This document shows, in pieces, positions 1-9,806 of a DNA stretch of 64,000 nucleotides. The position numbers and the translations under genes were made by a program. Numbering within the stretch: the stretch's first letter is position 1; each line of letters begins with the position of its first letter. This DNA comes from Bradyrhizobium diazoefficiens (lineage in GTDB: Bacteria > Pseudomonadota > Alphaproteobacteria > Rhizobiales > Xanthobacteraceae), in the NCBI RefSeq assembly GCF_016616235.1, contig NZ_CP067100.1:2973001-3037000 (forward strand), in the 5' to 3' direction. The notes beneath the pieces are model-generated. The model was not told where the DNA came from and did no database searches. It saw only the letters and a program-made list of their open reading frames with translations.

Positions 1-62
1 TGAAGGCCGACCCGTCGGTCCTCGAGCGCCACCTCGGCGTCGCAGGGGCGGCGGCCCACTAA
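1..62 (+). CDS. 3' end of a truncated gene, possibly an ABC-transporter ATPase
   Basis: The frame starting at base 3 is open for 19 codons and stops with TAA at 60-62, 19 bases before the next start codon. The tail reads as a charged stretch followed by DPSVLERHLGV and an Ala-rich end. An ADP-x-V-x-E/R-x-x-LG ending is common in LivF-type branched-chain amino-acid ABC ATPases, so that is the best guess. Too little is present to be firm, and the gene body lies upstream of the window. Confidence 0.35.
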   Translation, partial: KADPSVLERHLGVAGAAAH

Positions 63-81
63 AATATCTCGGGAGTAAATA

Positions 82-1200
82 ATGCAGCGAACCAAAGCCC
101 CCTTCCGTGCCGACGAAGTCGGCAGCCTCCTGCGCCCCGCCAAGATCAAGGACGCCCGTGCCAAGCTCGAGAAGGGCGAGATCTCGGCCGACGATCTGCG
201 CAAGATCGAGGACATGGAGATCGAGAAGGTCGTGCACAAGCAGGCTTCGATCGGGCTGAAGCTCGCGACCGACGGCGAATTCCGCCGCTCCTGGTGGCAT
301 TTCGATTTTCTGGCCAAGCTCACCGGTTGCGAGATGTTCCATCCCGACACCGGCATCCAGTTCGCGGGCGTTGAGACCCGGCATGATGCGGTGCGCGTGA
401 TCGGCAGGCTCGACTTCCCCGATGAGCATCCCATGCTGGACCACTTCCGCTTCCTGAAGAAGGTCGCCGACCAGGCCCACGTCACGGCCAAGATGACGAT
501 CCCGTCGCCCGCGGTGCTGCACTTCCGCGGCGGTCGCAAGTCGATCTCCAAGGACGTCTATCCCGACCTCGACGCCTTCTACGAGGATCTCGGCAAGACC
601 TACCGCAAGGCCGTGAAGGCGTTCTACGACGCCGGCTGCCGCTATCTGCAATTCGACGACACCGTGTGGGCCTATCTCTGCTCGCAGGACGAGTTGCAGA
701 AGGCGCGCGAGCGTGGCGACAATCCGGACGGCCTGCAGCAGATCTATGCCCGCATCATCAACTACGCGCTGGCCGAGAAGCCCGCCGACATGGTGGTGAC
801 GACGCATGTCTGCCGCGGCAATTTCCGCTCGACCTGGATTTCCTCGGGCGGCTACGAGCCGGTAGCCGAGACCATGCTCGCCGGCACCAATTACGACGGC
901 TATTTCCTCGAATACGACAGTGATCGCGCCGGCGGCTTCGAGCCGCTGCGCTTCCTGCCCAAGGGCAACAAGGTGGTCGTGGTCGGCGTCATCACCTCGA
1001 AGTTCGGCGAGCTCGAGAAGAAGGACGACATCAAGCGCCGTCTGGAAGAAGCCGCCAAGTTCGCCCCGCTGGAGCAACTCGCGCTCTCGCCGCAGTGCGG
1101 CTTTGCTTCGACCGAAGAGGGCAACATCCTCTCCGAGGAGGAGCAGTGGGCCAAGCTCAGCCTCGCGGTCGAGATCGCGAAGGAAGTGTGGGGCAACTGA
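82..1200 (+). CDS. MetE-like cobalamin-independent methionine synthase family protein
   Basis: This 372-residue protein corresponds to the catalytic C-terminal barrel of cobalamin-independent methionine synthase without the N-terminal half of full-length MetE (about 750 residues). Candidate zinc ligands are visible: His242 and Cys244 in THVCRGNF, Glu277 in YFLEYDSDR and Cys339 in SPQCGFAS. The expected role is methyl transfer to homocysteine or a related thiol, but the methyl donor of short MetE-like proteins cannot be read from sequence. The start is supported by GGGAG seven bases upstream of ATG. A methionine-related role fits metK and ahcY a few kilobases downstream. Confidence 0.85.
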   Translation: MQRTKAPFRADEVGSLLRPAKIKDARAKLEKGEISADDLRKIEDMEIEKVVHKQASIGLKLATDGEFRRSWWHFDFLAKLTGCEMFHPDTGIQFAGVETRHDAVRVIGRLDFPDEHPMLDHFRFLKKVADQAHVTAKMTIPSPAVLHFRGGRKSISKDVYPDLDAFYEDLGKTYRKAVKAFYDAGCRYLQFDDTVWAYLCSQDELQKARERGDNPDGLQQIYARIINYALAEKPADMVVTTHVCRGNFRSTWISSGGYEPVAETMLAGTNYDGYFLEYDSDRAGGFEPLRFLPKGNKVVVVGVITSKFGELEKKDDIKRRLEEAAKFAPLEQLALSPQCGFASTEEGNILSEEEQWAKLSLAVEIAKEVWGN

Positions 1201-1220
1201 GCCTCGCAGCTAGCCTCGCT

Positions 1221-1359
1221 CGTGTCCCGGACGCGCGTGCAACGCTCTTGCGTTGCTGCGCAGAGCCGGGACCCATGCTGCTAGACTTGCTCTTCGATGA
1301 TATAGGCCCCGGCTCGGCAGCGCACCGCTGAAGAAGCGCTGCGCTGCCTCCGGGGCACG
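1221..1359. repeat. Intergenic palindromic repeat element
   Basis: The element is bounded by near-perfect inverted arms, CGTGTCCCGG at 1221-1230 and CCGGGGCACG at 1350-1359. Inside is a perfect 7-bp hairpin, GCAACGC-TCTT-GCGTTGC, at 1239-1256. It fills the gap between two convergent genes. The wording (GTCCCGGAC ... GAGCCGGGACC) resembles interspersed intergenic repeats I know from Bradyrhizobium; that identity is recall, not a search result. Confidence 0.55.
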
Positions 1360-1367
1360 AGACCAAC

Positions 1368-3086
1368 TCACTTCTCCGCCAGATAGACCTCGCCCAGCAG
1401 CGACGAGTTCGACCACGGCACCTGCTTGTTCTTCGTGCTCGACACCACTTCGGCCCGAACCCGCGTCAGCATCTGCTGCACCTCCAGCCCCGGCGTGCCG
1501 ATGTGGCGCGAGAGCGCGGCGGAGAACGGCGAGTTGGCGCCTTCGCCGTCGAGCGCGACCTGGCCGGGCGCGGTGGCGAAGGCGATCAGCGTGCCGGCGC
1601 CGAGCGTCGCGCCGGCACCCAGGCTCGTCGGCGCTGCAAGGCCCGATGCCCCCTCGATAGCCCGATTGGTGCCGGCGCTCGCCATCTGCTGCGCCATCGG
1701 ATTGTTGCGGCAGGCGTCGAAGATCAAGATGTTGGTGCGGACTTGGTCGTCGAGGCCGGCCATGATCGTGTCCATATCGATCATCGCTTCCGTCATGCTC
1801 GCGCCCGGCTTGAGCTCGACGTCAACGGGAACGAGATAGTTGCGGCCGTCGACCTGCACGCCGTGCCCGGCATAGTAGACCAATGCGACCTGCGCCCGTG
1901 CCGCATCGCGCAGGAAATCGCGCGTCATCTTCTGCATCGTGGCGCGGTCGAGGTCGACGCCCTCGGCCACCGTGAAGCCGATGTCGCGCAGGCTCCTGGC
2001 GACCGCCCGCGCGTCGTTCGGCGGGTTGGGCAGCGCCTTGACATGCGCATAGGCGCCGTTGCCGATGACCAGCGCCATGCGCGTGCCGTGCGCAGCCGGA
2101 GCAGGCGAGGGCGTAGGTGCCGCGCCGGTCTGCTGCGGGGCAGGGGCTGCCGTCGGCTGCGTCACCGGCGACGGCGCATCGCGCGGGATCGGCGCGGCTG
2201 CATCGGTCACCAGCAACAGCCGCACCTTTGCGGTGGCTTGGTTGGCCTTGCTGCCGGCATCCGAGGCCACGATTGCGAGCGTCGCGTTGTAGTCGTCGCG
2301 CGCATGCGCGTACTCGCCCTTGGCCTCATAGGCCAGTGCGCGGTGGAAATAGCCGGCGATCAGCACGCTGTTCGGCGGCGTCATGATGTTGACTGGCGGC
2401 TTCTCCTTGGCGAGCCGGATCGCCTCGCTGCTATCGGCGATGGCGCGATCGAGGTCGCCCTTGGCGCGCCAGATCGAGGTGCGGCTGATCAGCGGCTGCG
2501 GCAGGGTCGGGTCGAGCCGGATCGCCTGGTTGATGTCGGTGATCGCGCCGTCGAGATCGCCGAGCGCCTGTTTCGAGATGCCGCGGTTCTGGAATGAGAA
2601 CGCCGACTTCGGATCGGCCTTGATCGACAAATCGTAATCGGCGATGGCCTTGGCGTAGTCGCCCTTGCCGCGCCAAGCATTGCCGCGATTGTGGAAGATG
2701 ATGCCGCTGGGCGGACCGAGCTTGAGCGCATCGTCGAAATCGGCGATCGCGATGTCGTAGTCGGCCTTGTCGAAATAGGCCGACCCCCTGAGATTGTAGG
2801 CCGCCTGGCTCGGCTGGAGCCGGATTGCTTCGGTCGTGTCAGCGATGACCTTGGCGTAATCGCCCTTCTTGTTCCAGCCCACCGCGCGCCAGAAATAGAC
2901 GGTCGCGAGCTGCTCGCCCTTGAATACTTTCAGCGCCATGATCTTGCTGCAGGCATTGACCATCTGGTCCGCCGGCGTGCTCTCGGTGGTGCAGAGCGGC
3001 CCGAGCTGATTGCGCGCCTGCGCCAAGGCGGGCACGGTCCACAGCGCGGCGGCGAGCAGGCAGAGTGCGGCGAGGAGGCGACGCAT
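1368..3086 (-). CDS. Secreted TPR plus caspase-like (peptidase C14) protein
   Basis: The 572-residue protein has a signal peptide (residues 1-22, ending ALAQA), about five TPR-like repeats (roughly 60-270, each with GD-Y-x-x-A-I-A-D signatures), a Pro/Ala-rich linker (298-333) and a C-terminal caspase-like domain (336-570). The catalytic dyad is intact: His408 in YYAGHGVQ and Cys459 in FDACRNNP. These are the expected positions for bacterial metacaspase-like peptidases. The signal peptide places the protease outside the cytoplasm, with the TPRs as a likely protein-binding module. Substrate and role are unknown. A second caspase-like protein lies at 49.6-51.4 kb. Confidence 0.88.
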   Translation of the reverse strand: MRRLLAALCLLAAALWTVPALAQARNQLGPLCTTESTPADQMVNACSKIMALKVFKGEQLATVYFWRAVGWNKKGDYAKVIADTTEAIRLQPSQAAYNLRGSAYFDKADYDIAIADFDDALKLGPPSGIIFHNRGNAWRGKGDYAKAIADYDLSIKADPKSAFSFQNRGISKQALGDLDGAITDINQAIRLDPTLPQPLISRTSIWRAKGDLDRAIADSSEAIRLAKEKPPVNIMTPPNSVLIAGYFHRALAYEAKGEYAHARDDYNATLAIVASDAGSKANQATAKVRLLLVTDAAAPIPRDAPSPVTQPTAAPAPQQTGAAPTPSPAPAAHGTRMALVIGNGAYAHVKALPNPPNDARAVARSLRDIGFTVAEGVDLDRATMQKMTRDFLRDAARAQVALVYYAGHGVQVDGRNYLVPVDVELKPGASMTEAMIDMDTIMAGLDDQVRTNILIFDACRNNPMAQQMASAGTNRAIEGASGLAAPTSLGAGATLGAGTLIAFATAPGQVALDGEGANSPFSAALSRHIGTPGLEVQQMLTRVRAEVVSSTKNKQVPWSNSSLLGEVYLAEK

Positions 3087-3253
3087 GACGGCGGTCCCAT
3101 AAGAGCAGAGGCGCCTGTTTGTTGTCCGGGGGGACGCCGGGGTTCACGCTCCCGTCATTGGACTTGGGCTAAAGCGGATGGCGGGTATTCCCTCAGTGGG
3201 CAGAATTTGCTACGAGGCGAGTCCCAACGCTCCTGCCCACCACATTCCCACCG

Positions 3254-4609
3254 ATGAAGAACGACGAAATCCTGAGCCAAATCACCGAGTTCTGCCGCAA
3301 GGCGGACATGGCGGAATCGACGTTCGGCCGGCGTGCGGTGAACGATGGGAAGCTGGTGCACCGCCTGCGCGAGGGAAAGCGCATCACCATCGACACGCTG
3401 GAGCGGATCCAGGCCTATATCGCGGCATCGACGACCGGCGGCCTGCCGCCGCCGCGCGGTCTCCAGGTGCCCCCGGAAAAGCGCGATCCGCGCGGCAATT
3501 TCCGCTTCTTCGAGAACCGCCAGAAATACCTGCTGTTCGTCCACACCTGCAGCGAGAAACGCGTGGTCGCGGAGCGCGTGGCGCTGGAGCTCTCCAGCAT
3601 CCATCCGCGCCCGCCGGCCCTGCGCATTTTCGACGCGGGCGTCGGCGACGGCACCGTGCTGGCGCGGGTCCTGCGCGCGACGCACCAGCGCTACCCGCAC
3701 ATGCCGTTCTACGTTGCCGGCAAGGAGCTTAGCCTCGAGGATCTGCGCCTGACGCTGGAGAAAGTGCCGGACCGCATTTTCGAGCACCCGGCATCGGTGT
3801 TCGTCTTCACCAACATGTTCTATTCGGAGGCGCCCTGGCTGACGCCGGCATCGCCCGCGGCGGCCGCCGCCACGGTCTGGCATGAGGTTCCGCTGCGCGG
3901 CGCTTCATCGGGCGAGTTCGAGCAGCAGATCGCCGAGCTGAGGCCGTTCCTGGAGCAGAATTGGCGCGCCGCGATCAGCCCACGTACCGCCATGCCGCTC
4001 TACGAACGGCCCGTCGTCCTCGTGCTCTATCGCGAGGACCACAGGTTCCTGTTGGATTCGACCATTCCGCGACCCGGTGCGACCGAAGCCAATTTCGATC
4101 TCGTCATCGCATCCCAGCCCTACCGCGCCCTGTCCTCGGTCAATTTCCGCGCCAAGCGGATCATTGCGCCGCTGGCGCGGGCGCTCCGGCCCGGGGGACG
4201 CCTGATCGGTATCCATTCCCACGGCCAGGATCCCGGCATGGAAATGATTCAGGCGATCTGGCCCGGAGAAAACCCTTTCGCGGTCAGCCGCCATGAGATA
4301 TTGCGCGCCGTTAAGTATGAGCTCGGGTCGTTGGGCCGCGACCTAAATTTTAATGCTTATGCGGACAACCGCTCGATCTTCAGGTATGATATGGAAGCGC
4401 TGCCCAACGAGGTAACGGGTACCATCGGAACCTCGACGGCCTTTGCAGCGTGGAATGCCGCAGTGTATGTGGCGCAGATCGAGGACGACCGATTGACAGA
4501 AATGGCTCAAAGCGGCCGCACTCTGGATGCCGCCCGGGACGTGCTGCGCAAGTACAACGGGCTCTGGTTTCTCGACGAATCCTACGTCATCTCGCGACGG
4601 CGTGATTGA
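3254..4609 (+). CDS. N-terminal HTH fused to a SAM-methyltransferase-like domain
   Basis: I do not recognise a characterised family for this 451-residue protein. Residues 1-58 look like a small helix-turn-helix (TFGRRAVNDGKLVHRLREG) of a kind seen in short alphaproteobacterial regulators. From about 120 on there is a class I methyltransferase-like fold: motif I at 127-133 (DAGVGDG) and a later LARALRPGGRLIGIHSHG strand typical of the post-motif region. The region between carries no recognisable specificity domain. It lies 65 bases upstream of metK on the same strand and could be co-transcribed, which makes a link to SAM metabolism or SAM-dependent regulation attractive but unproven. Confidence 0.7.
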   Translation: MKNDEILSQITEFCRKADMAESTFGRRAVNDGKLVHRLREGKRITIDTLERIQAYIAASTTGGLPPPRGLQVPPEKRDPRGNFRFFENRQKYLLFVHTCSEKRVVAERVALELSSIHPRPPALRIFDAGVGDGTVLARVLRATHQRYPHMPFYVAGKELSLEDLRLTLEKVPDRIFEHPASVFVFTNMFYSEAPWLTPASPAAAAATVWHEVPLRGASSGEFEQQIAELRPFLEQNWRAAISPRTAMPLYERPVVLVLYREDHRFLLDSTIPRPGATEANFDLVIASQPYRALSSVNFRAKRIIAPLARALRPGGRLIGIHSHGQDPGMEMIQAIWPGENPFAVSRHEILRAVKYELGSLGRDLNFNAYADNRSIFRYDMEALPNEVTGTIGTSTAFAAWNAAVYVAQIEDDRLTEMAQSGRTLDAARDVLRKYNGLWFLDESYVISRRRD

Positions 4610-4638
4610 CATAATCCAAGTCTAAACATCGCAAACAC

Positions 4639-4674
4639 CCGCCAGCTTAGCGGCGGCGGAACAAGGGGTTACTG
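4639..4674 (+). promoter_or_regulatory. Hairpin and ribosome-binding site in the metK leader
   Basis: A GC-rich hairpin (CCGCC at 4639-4643 pairing with GGCGG at 4652-4656, 8-base loop) ends nine bases before a strong AAGGGG ribosome-binding site that sits six bases from the metK ATG. The hairpin could influence translation or processing of metK mRNA. It does not match the SAM/SAH riboswitch consensus I remember, so no riboswitch is claimed. Confidence 0.3.
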
Positions 4675-5871
<1,197 letters not shown>

Positions 5872-5880
5872 CTCTCTTGC

Positions 5881-5970
5881 GTCATTCCGGGGCGCCGCGA
5901 CCGCGGCGTCCCCGGAATCTCGAACCTTACGGATTCCGGGTTCGCTCGTTCACGAGCGCCCTGGAACGAC
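5881..5970. repeat. Palindromic intergenic repeat between metK and ahcY
   Basis: Outer arms GTCATTCCGGGGCGC (5881-5895) and GCGCCCTGGAACGAC (5956-5970) pair at 13 of 15 positions. Within it, ATTCCGGGG-CGCCGC pairs with GCGGCG-T-CCCCGGAAT around a 4-base loop. This is a compact extragenic palindrome of the ATTCCGGG type that I recall as abundant in Bradyrhizobium genomes. It separates metK from ahcY and may form mRNA structure if the two are co-transcribed. Confidence 0.6.
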
Positions 5971-5994
5971 GAGCCAAACAAACAGGAACCCCCA

Positions 5995-7416
5995 ATGAAC
6001 GCGAAGCCTGGCTTCACCGATTACATCGTCAAGGACATTTCGCTCGCCGATTTCGGCCGCAAGGAGCTCTCGCTGGCCGAGACCGAGATGCCCGGCCTGA
6101 TGGCCACCCGCGAGGAGTACGGCCCGAAGCAGCCGCTGAAGGGCGCGCGCATCGCAGGCTCCTTGCACATGACGATCCAGACCGGCGTGCTGATCGAGAC
6201 GCTGGCAGCGCTCGGCGCCGACATCCGCTGGGTCTCCTGCAACATCTATTCGACGCAGGACCACGCTGCCGCCGCGATCGCGGCCGCCGGCATTCCCGTC
6301 TTCGCCGTCAAGGGCGAGACGCTGACCGAGTACTGGGACTACACCGCAAAACTGTTCGACTGGCACGGCGGCGGTCACCCGAACATGATCCTCGATGACG
6401 GCGGCGACGCCACCATGTATGTCCATCTCGGTCTGCGCGCCGAGAACGGCGACACCGCGTTCCTCGACAAGCCCGGCTCCGAGGAAGAGGAAGTCTTCTT
6501 CGCGCTTCTGAAGAAGCAGCTCAAGGAAAAGCCGAAGGGCTACTTCGCCGAGATCGCCAAGAGCATCAAGGGCGTTTCCGAAGAGACCACCACGGGCGTG
6601 CATCGTCTCTACGACATGCAGAAGGCCGGCACGCTGCTGTGGCCGGCGATCAACGTCAACGACAGCGTCACCAAGTCGAAGTTCGACAACCTCTATGGCT
6701 GCCGCGAATCGCTGGTCGACGGCATCCGCCGCGGCACCGACGTGATGCTGTCGGGCAAGGTCGCGATGGTCGCCGGCTTCGGCGATGTCGGTAAGGGCAG
6801 CGCGGCCTCGCTGCGCCAGGCCGGCTGCCGCGTCATGGTGTCGGAAGTCGATCCGATCTGCGCGCTCCAGGCCGCGATGGAAGGCTACGAAGTCGTGACC
6901 ATGGAAGACGCCGCGCCCCGCGCCGACATCTTCGTCACCGCCACCGGCAACAAGGACATCATCACCATCGAGCACATGCGCGCGATGAAGGATCGCGCCA
7001 TCGTCTGCAACATCGGTCACTTCGACAACGAGATCCAGATCGCGGCACTCCGCAATCTGAAGTGGACCAACATCAAGCCGCAGGTCGACGAGATCGAATT
7101 CCCCGACAAGCACCGCATCATCATGCTGTCCGAGGGACGCCTCGTGAACCTCGGCAACGCGATGGGTCATCCGTCCTTCGTGATGTCGGCGTCCTTCACC
7201 AACCAGACGCTGGCGCAGATCGAGCTGTTCGCCAACAACAAGGACGGCAAGTACGAGAAGAAGGTCTACGTGCTGCCCAAGACGCTCGACGAGAAGGTCG
7301 CGCGCCTGCACCTCGCCAAGATCGGCGTCAAGCTCACCGAGCTGCGCAAGGACCAGGCCGACTATATCGGCGTGAAGCCGGAAGGCCCGTACAAGTCGGA
7401 GCATTACCGATACTGA
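5995..7416 (+). CDS. ahcY: Adenosylhomocysteinase
   Basis: AhcY hydrolyses S-adenosylhomocysteine to adenosine and homocysteine, closing the SAM cycle. The 473-residue length matches the proteobacterial form with its extra insert. Visible signatures are [15 protein letters not shown] in the substrate domain, the NAD-binding AGFGDVGKG loop near residue 260, and the C-terminal KSEHYRY tail that completes the NAD site in the dimer partner. AGGAACCCCC precedes the ATG. A rho-independent terminator follows directly. Confidence 0.98.
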   Translation: MNAKPGFTDYIVKDISLADFGRKELSLAETEMPGLMATREEYGPKQPLKGARIAGSLHMTIQTGVLIETLAALGADIRWVSCNIYSTQDHAAAAIAAAGIPVFAVKGETLTEYWDYTAKLFDWHGGGHPNMILDDGGDATMYVHLGLRAENGDTAFLDKPGSEEEEVFFALLKKQLKEKPKGYFAEIAKSIKGVSEETTTGVHRLYDMQKAGTLLWPAINVNDSVTKSKFDNLYGCRESLVDGIRRGTDVMLSGKVAMVAGFGDVGKGSAASLRQAGCRVMVSEVDPICALQAAMEGYEVVTMEDAAPRADIFVTATGNKDIITIEHMRAMKDRAIVCNIGHFDNEIQIAALRNLKWTNIKPQVDEIEFPDKHRIIMLSEGRLVNLGNAMGHPSFVMSASFTNQTLAQIELFANNKDGKYEKKVYVLPKTLDEKVARLHLAKIGVKLTELRKDQADYIGVKPEGPYKSEHYRY

Positions 7417-7436
7417 TCGGCGTCAGCTGATTTGTG

Positions 7437-7469
7437 CAAAATGGCCGGGGGACCCTCCGGCCATTTTTG
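7437..7469 (+). terminator. Rho-independent terminator of ahcY
   Basis: AAAATGGCCGG pairs with CCGGCCATTTT around a short GGGACCCT loop, followed by a T-run. It begins about 20 bases after the ahcY stop codon and is a textbook intrinsic terminator. Confidence 0.88.
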
Positions 7470-7540
7470 TGTCCGAAAGCGCCCGTTGGACGTGCAGCGC
7501 CCTTGACTAGGGTCGGGGCTTCTCTTCGGGAGTAGAGCCC

Positions 7541-8057
7541 GTGCCGCGCCCCACCAAGAGCTACGTCATCCTGGAGGGCCGCGACTGTACCGGCGGCACC
7601 TGGGACCTGTTTCGCTATCCCGGCTTCCGCTCCGACAGCGACATGTTCACGCTCGGCTATTCCTTCAAGCCGTTGACCGATCCGAAGGCGATCGCGGACG
7701 GGCCGCAGATCCTGAATTATGTGCGCGAGACCGCAACCGAGAACGGCATCGAGAAGCACATCCGCTTCCATCATCGCGTCAACCCCGCGGCGTGGTCGAC
7801 GCCGGATGCGCGCTGGACCGTCGAGGCCGAGCGCGCAACAAGCCGCGCGACGCGCACCATCAAATAGCGCCGTAGCTAGCGCGGCTTGGCCGGTAGGTCT
7901 CGCAGCGGCCGGTTACCCCATCTATGTGCAGCGCTCGGTCGCCAGGATGCCGAAGTCGGGCTCGAAGCGGCCGTGGCGGCTGTATCAGAACTACGCGTTC
8001 GACATCGTCTCCTTGCGCTTCGGCAAGATCGACGACGGCGTGATGCAGTATTCCTGA
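7541..8057 (+). pseudogene. Remnant of a flavin-containing monooxygenase
   Basis: Two fragments of one family lie in order in different reading frames. The first (7541-7867) begins after the missing N-terminal FAD-binding GxGxxG strand and carries ILEGRDCTGGTWDLFRYPG, FRSDSDMFTLGYSFKP and HHRVNPAAWST, typical of the N-terminal third of FMO/Baeyer-Villiger-type monooxygenases. It runs into TAG. The second, ending at 8057 in another frame, is the family C-terminus (RMPKSGSKRPWRLYQNYAFD, then LRFGKIDDGVMQYS). Most of the protein, including the NADPH-binding part, is deleted. The surviving GTG could still make a 108-residue peptide, but no active enzyme is possible. Confidence 0.85.
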
Positions 8058-8253
8058 TCACGCCGCCGTCCCTGACGTTCAAGGTCTCCAGGCGTTGTCG
8101 CGGCCCTGATTCGGCTCCCTTGGCCCGTTTCAGCGCCCGGTTCCACTCCCGTGCTCTCCCCAGCGTGACCGCAACCTACCGGTGAATATCTTGCCGCTTG
8201 GACCCGGTCGATGTAGATGACGTCCCCGGCTGGGTCACTTGGGATTTGGGGAG

Positions 8254-9183
8254 ATGTTGAAACAGCTTTTTGCGCCGCAACTTGTCATTCTCTATGTGCT
8301 TGCGGCTTCGACGATTTACGTTCACTTCCGCGGCAAGCAGCGGCTGCGCTTCGCGCGCCAGCTCGGCGATCACTCGACCTATCTCGCGCCCTACAATGTG
8401 CTGATGTATGCGGGCTCGGCCGTGCCGAACAGGCCGGTGATCCCGGTCGAGCAGTTTCCCGAGCTGAAGCCGCTCAGCGAGAACTGGGAGACCATTCGCG
8501 ACGAGGCCGTGCGCCTGTTCGACGAGGGTTTTATCCGCGCGGCCGCGAAGAACAACGACTGGGGCTTCTACTCGTTCTTCAAGAGCGGCTGGAAGCGCTT
8601 TTACCTGAAATGGTACGACGACTTCCTGCCCTCGGCGAACACGCTGTGCCCGAAGACGGTGGAGCTGCTCAAGTCGATCCCGAACGTGCACGGCGCAATG
8701 TTCGCGATGCTGCCGCCTGGGGGCAAGCTCGGCGCCCACCGCGATCCCTTCGCCGGCTCGCTGCGCTATCACCTCGGCCTGGTCACGCCGAACTCGAACA
8801 AGTGCCGCATCCTGGTCGACGGCGTCGAATGCGTCTGGCGCGACGGCGAGGCCTTCATGTTCGACGAGACCTTCATCCACAGCGCGGAGAATGCCACCGA
8901 CGTCAACCGCATCATCCTGTTCTGCGACGTCGAGCGCCCGATGAAGTACGGCTTCATGACCGCGATCAACCGCTGGGTCAGCCAGCACATCGTCAAGGCC
9001 TCGGCGACCCAGAACGTCGATGGTGAAAATGTCGGCGTGCTCAACAAGGTGTTCGGCAAGCTCTACGAGATCCATCTCGCCAGCCGCAAGGTCAAGGCGT
9101 GGAACCGCAACGTCTACTACACGCTGAAGTATTCGCTGACGGCGCTGATCCTCGGCCTGATCGTGCTCTCGGCGCTGCGGTGA
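8254..9183 (+). CDS. lpxO: LpxO-like Fe(II)/2-oxoglutarate dioxygenase (aspartyl/asparaginyl hydroxylase family)
   Basis: This 309-residue protein has an N-terminal membrane helix (about 8-24), a central double-stranded beta-helix dioxygenase domain and a C-terminal hydrophobic helix (about 288-308). Iron ligands are visible as His162-x-Asp164 in GAHRDPF and His209 in ETFIHSAEN. LpxO enzymes 2-hydroxylate a lipid A secondary acyl chain at the inner membrane, and the two terminal membrane helices fit that group better than soluble protein hydroxylases. ATG at 8254 is preferred; an in-frame TTG at 8239 is an alternative. The next gene overlaps its stop codon. Acyl substrate specificity is inferred. 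Confidence 0.78.
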   Translation: MLKQLFAPQLVILYVLAASTIYVHFRGKQRLRFARQLGDHSTYLAPYNVLMYAGSAVPNRPVIPVEQFPELKPLSENWETIRDEAVRLFDEGFIRAAAKNNDWGFYSFFKSGWKRFYLKWYDDFLPSANTLCPKTVELLKSIPNVHGAMFAMLPPGGKLGAHRDPFAGSLRYHLGLVTPNSNKCRILVDGVECVWRDGEAFMFDETFIHSAENATDVNRIILFCDVERPMKYGFMTAINRWVSQHIVKASATQNVDGENVGVLNKVFGKLYEIHLASRKVKAWNRNVYYTLKYSLTALILGLIVLSALR

Positions 9184-9653
9184 ATGATCAGGCAGTGGCG
9201 CCCTTGCCGATTGCTAACGCGGAGATCGCGCAGTTCTTCCGCAACTGGCTGGAGACCTTCGCGGGCCATGTCCGCGAGGTCGACTACGCTTCGGCGCGGC
9301 CGCTCTTCCATCCGGATGTGCTCGCGTTCGGCACGCACAGCGACGTCATCCCTGGCATCGATCAATGGGTCTCGACCCAATGGGACAATGTCTGGCCGAA
9401 GACGAGCGATTTCCGTTTCGTCCTCGAGCAGACCTCTGTTCTGGCATCTCCTGACGGTGCAATGGCAACCGTGATCGCACCGTGGACGAGCACGGGCTAT
9501 CATCCCGATGGCAGCGCGTTTGCGCGGCCCGGCCGGGCAACAATGGTGTTCTTCAAGACCGCCGGGGGCTGGCTGTGTGTGCATTCCCACATGTCGCTCA
9601 ACCGCGGCGTGCCACAGACGAGCCACGGCAATCGGCCGGTGAAGGCTTGGTAG
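9180..9653 (+). CDS. NTF2-like (SnoaL/DUF4440-type) protein
   Basis: A 157-residue protein starting at a GTG that overlaps the stop of the preceding hydroxylase gene (GTGA), so the two are probably translationally coupled. The pattern of an N-terminal helix (EIAQFFRNWLETF), HPDVLAFGTHSDVIPGID and a closing strand WLCVHSHMS fits the cone-shaped NTF2 fold used by ketosteroid-isomerase-like and SnoaL-like proteins. It may bind or isomerise a small hydrophobic molecule; no catalytic assignment is possible. Confidence 0.72.
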   Translation: MNDQAVAPLPIANAEIAQFFRNWLETFAGHVREVDYASARPLFHPDVLAFGTHSDVIPGIDQWVSTQWDNVWPKTSDFRFVLEQTSVLASPDGAMATVIAPWTSTGYHPDGSAFARPGRATMVFFKTAGGWLCVHSHMSLNRGVPQTSHGNRPVKAW

Positions 9654-9765
9654 ATCGAAGCCATCCGGCATAGACGTTGCGATTGAGTTCACGCGCTCAG
9701 CCGCGGGTCAGTAAAGGCGCGGGCAGTCACTCCGGCTTTATTGGTCGACTAAAGTTTTACCCTCT

Positions 9766-9786
9766 CGTTCCAGCTTGGCTGGAACG
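9766..9786. promoter_or_regulatory. Perfect 9-bp palindrome upstream of the MHS transporter
   Basis: CGTTCCAGC-TTG-GCTGGAACG is a perfect inverted repeat with a 3-base centre. Its right arm contains the GGAAC of the adjacent candidate EcfG promoter, so it could be an operator overlapping that promoter. It could also be a transcript hairpin ending the upstream gene, but no T-run follows. Confidence 0.4.
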
Positions 9787-9806
9787 CTTTGGAACCTAAT
9801 CCCGTT
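9781..9806 (+). promoter_or_regulatory. Candidate EcfG (general stress response) promoter
   Basis: GGAAC at 9781-9785 is followed after exactly 17 bases by CGTT at 9803-9806. This matches the alphaproteobacterial EcfG sigma-factor consensus GGAAC-N16/17-CGTT. It lies about 60 bases upstream of the ATG of the MHS transporter. A further small inverted repeat (TTGTTC/GAACAA, 9806-9823) lies just downstream in the leader. Confidence 0.55.

Noticed and set aside
4610..4674. SAM/SAH riboswitch upstream of metK
   Set aside because: A hairpin is present, but the conserved bases and pseudoknot layout that I know for SAM/SAH or SAM-II elements are not seen.
5950..7404. Long minus-strand open frame opposite ahcY
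   Set aside because: Antisense shadow; low-complexity basic/acidic translation, whereas ahcY on the plus strand is unmistakable.
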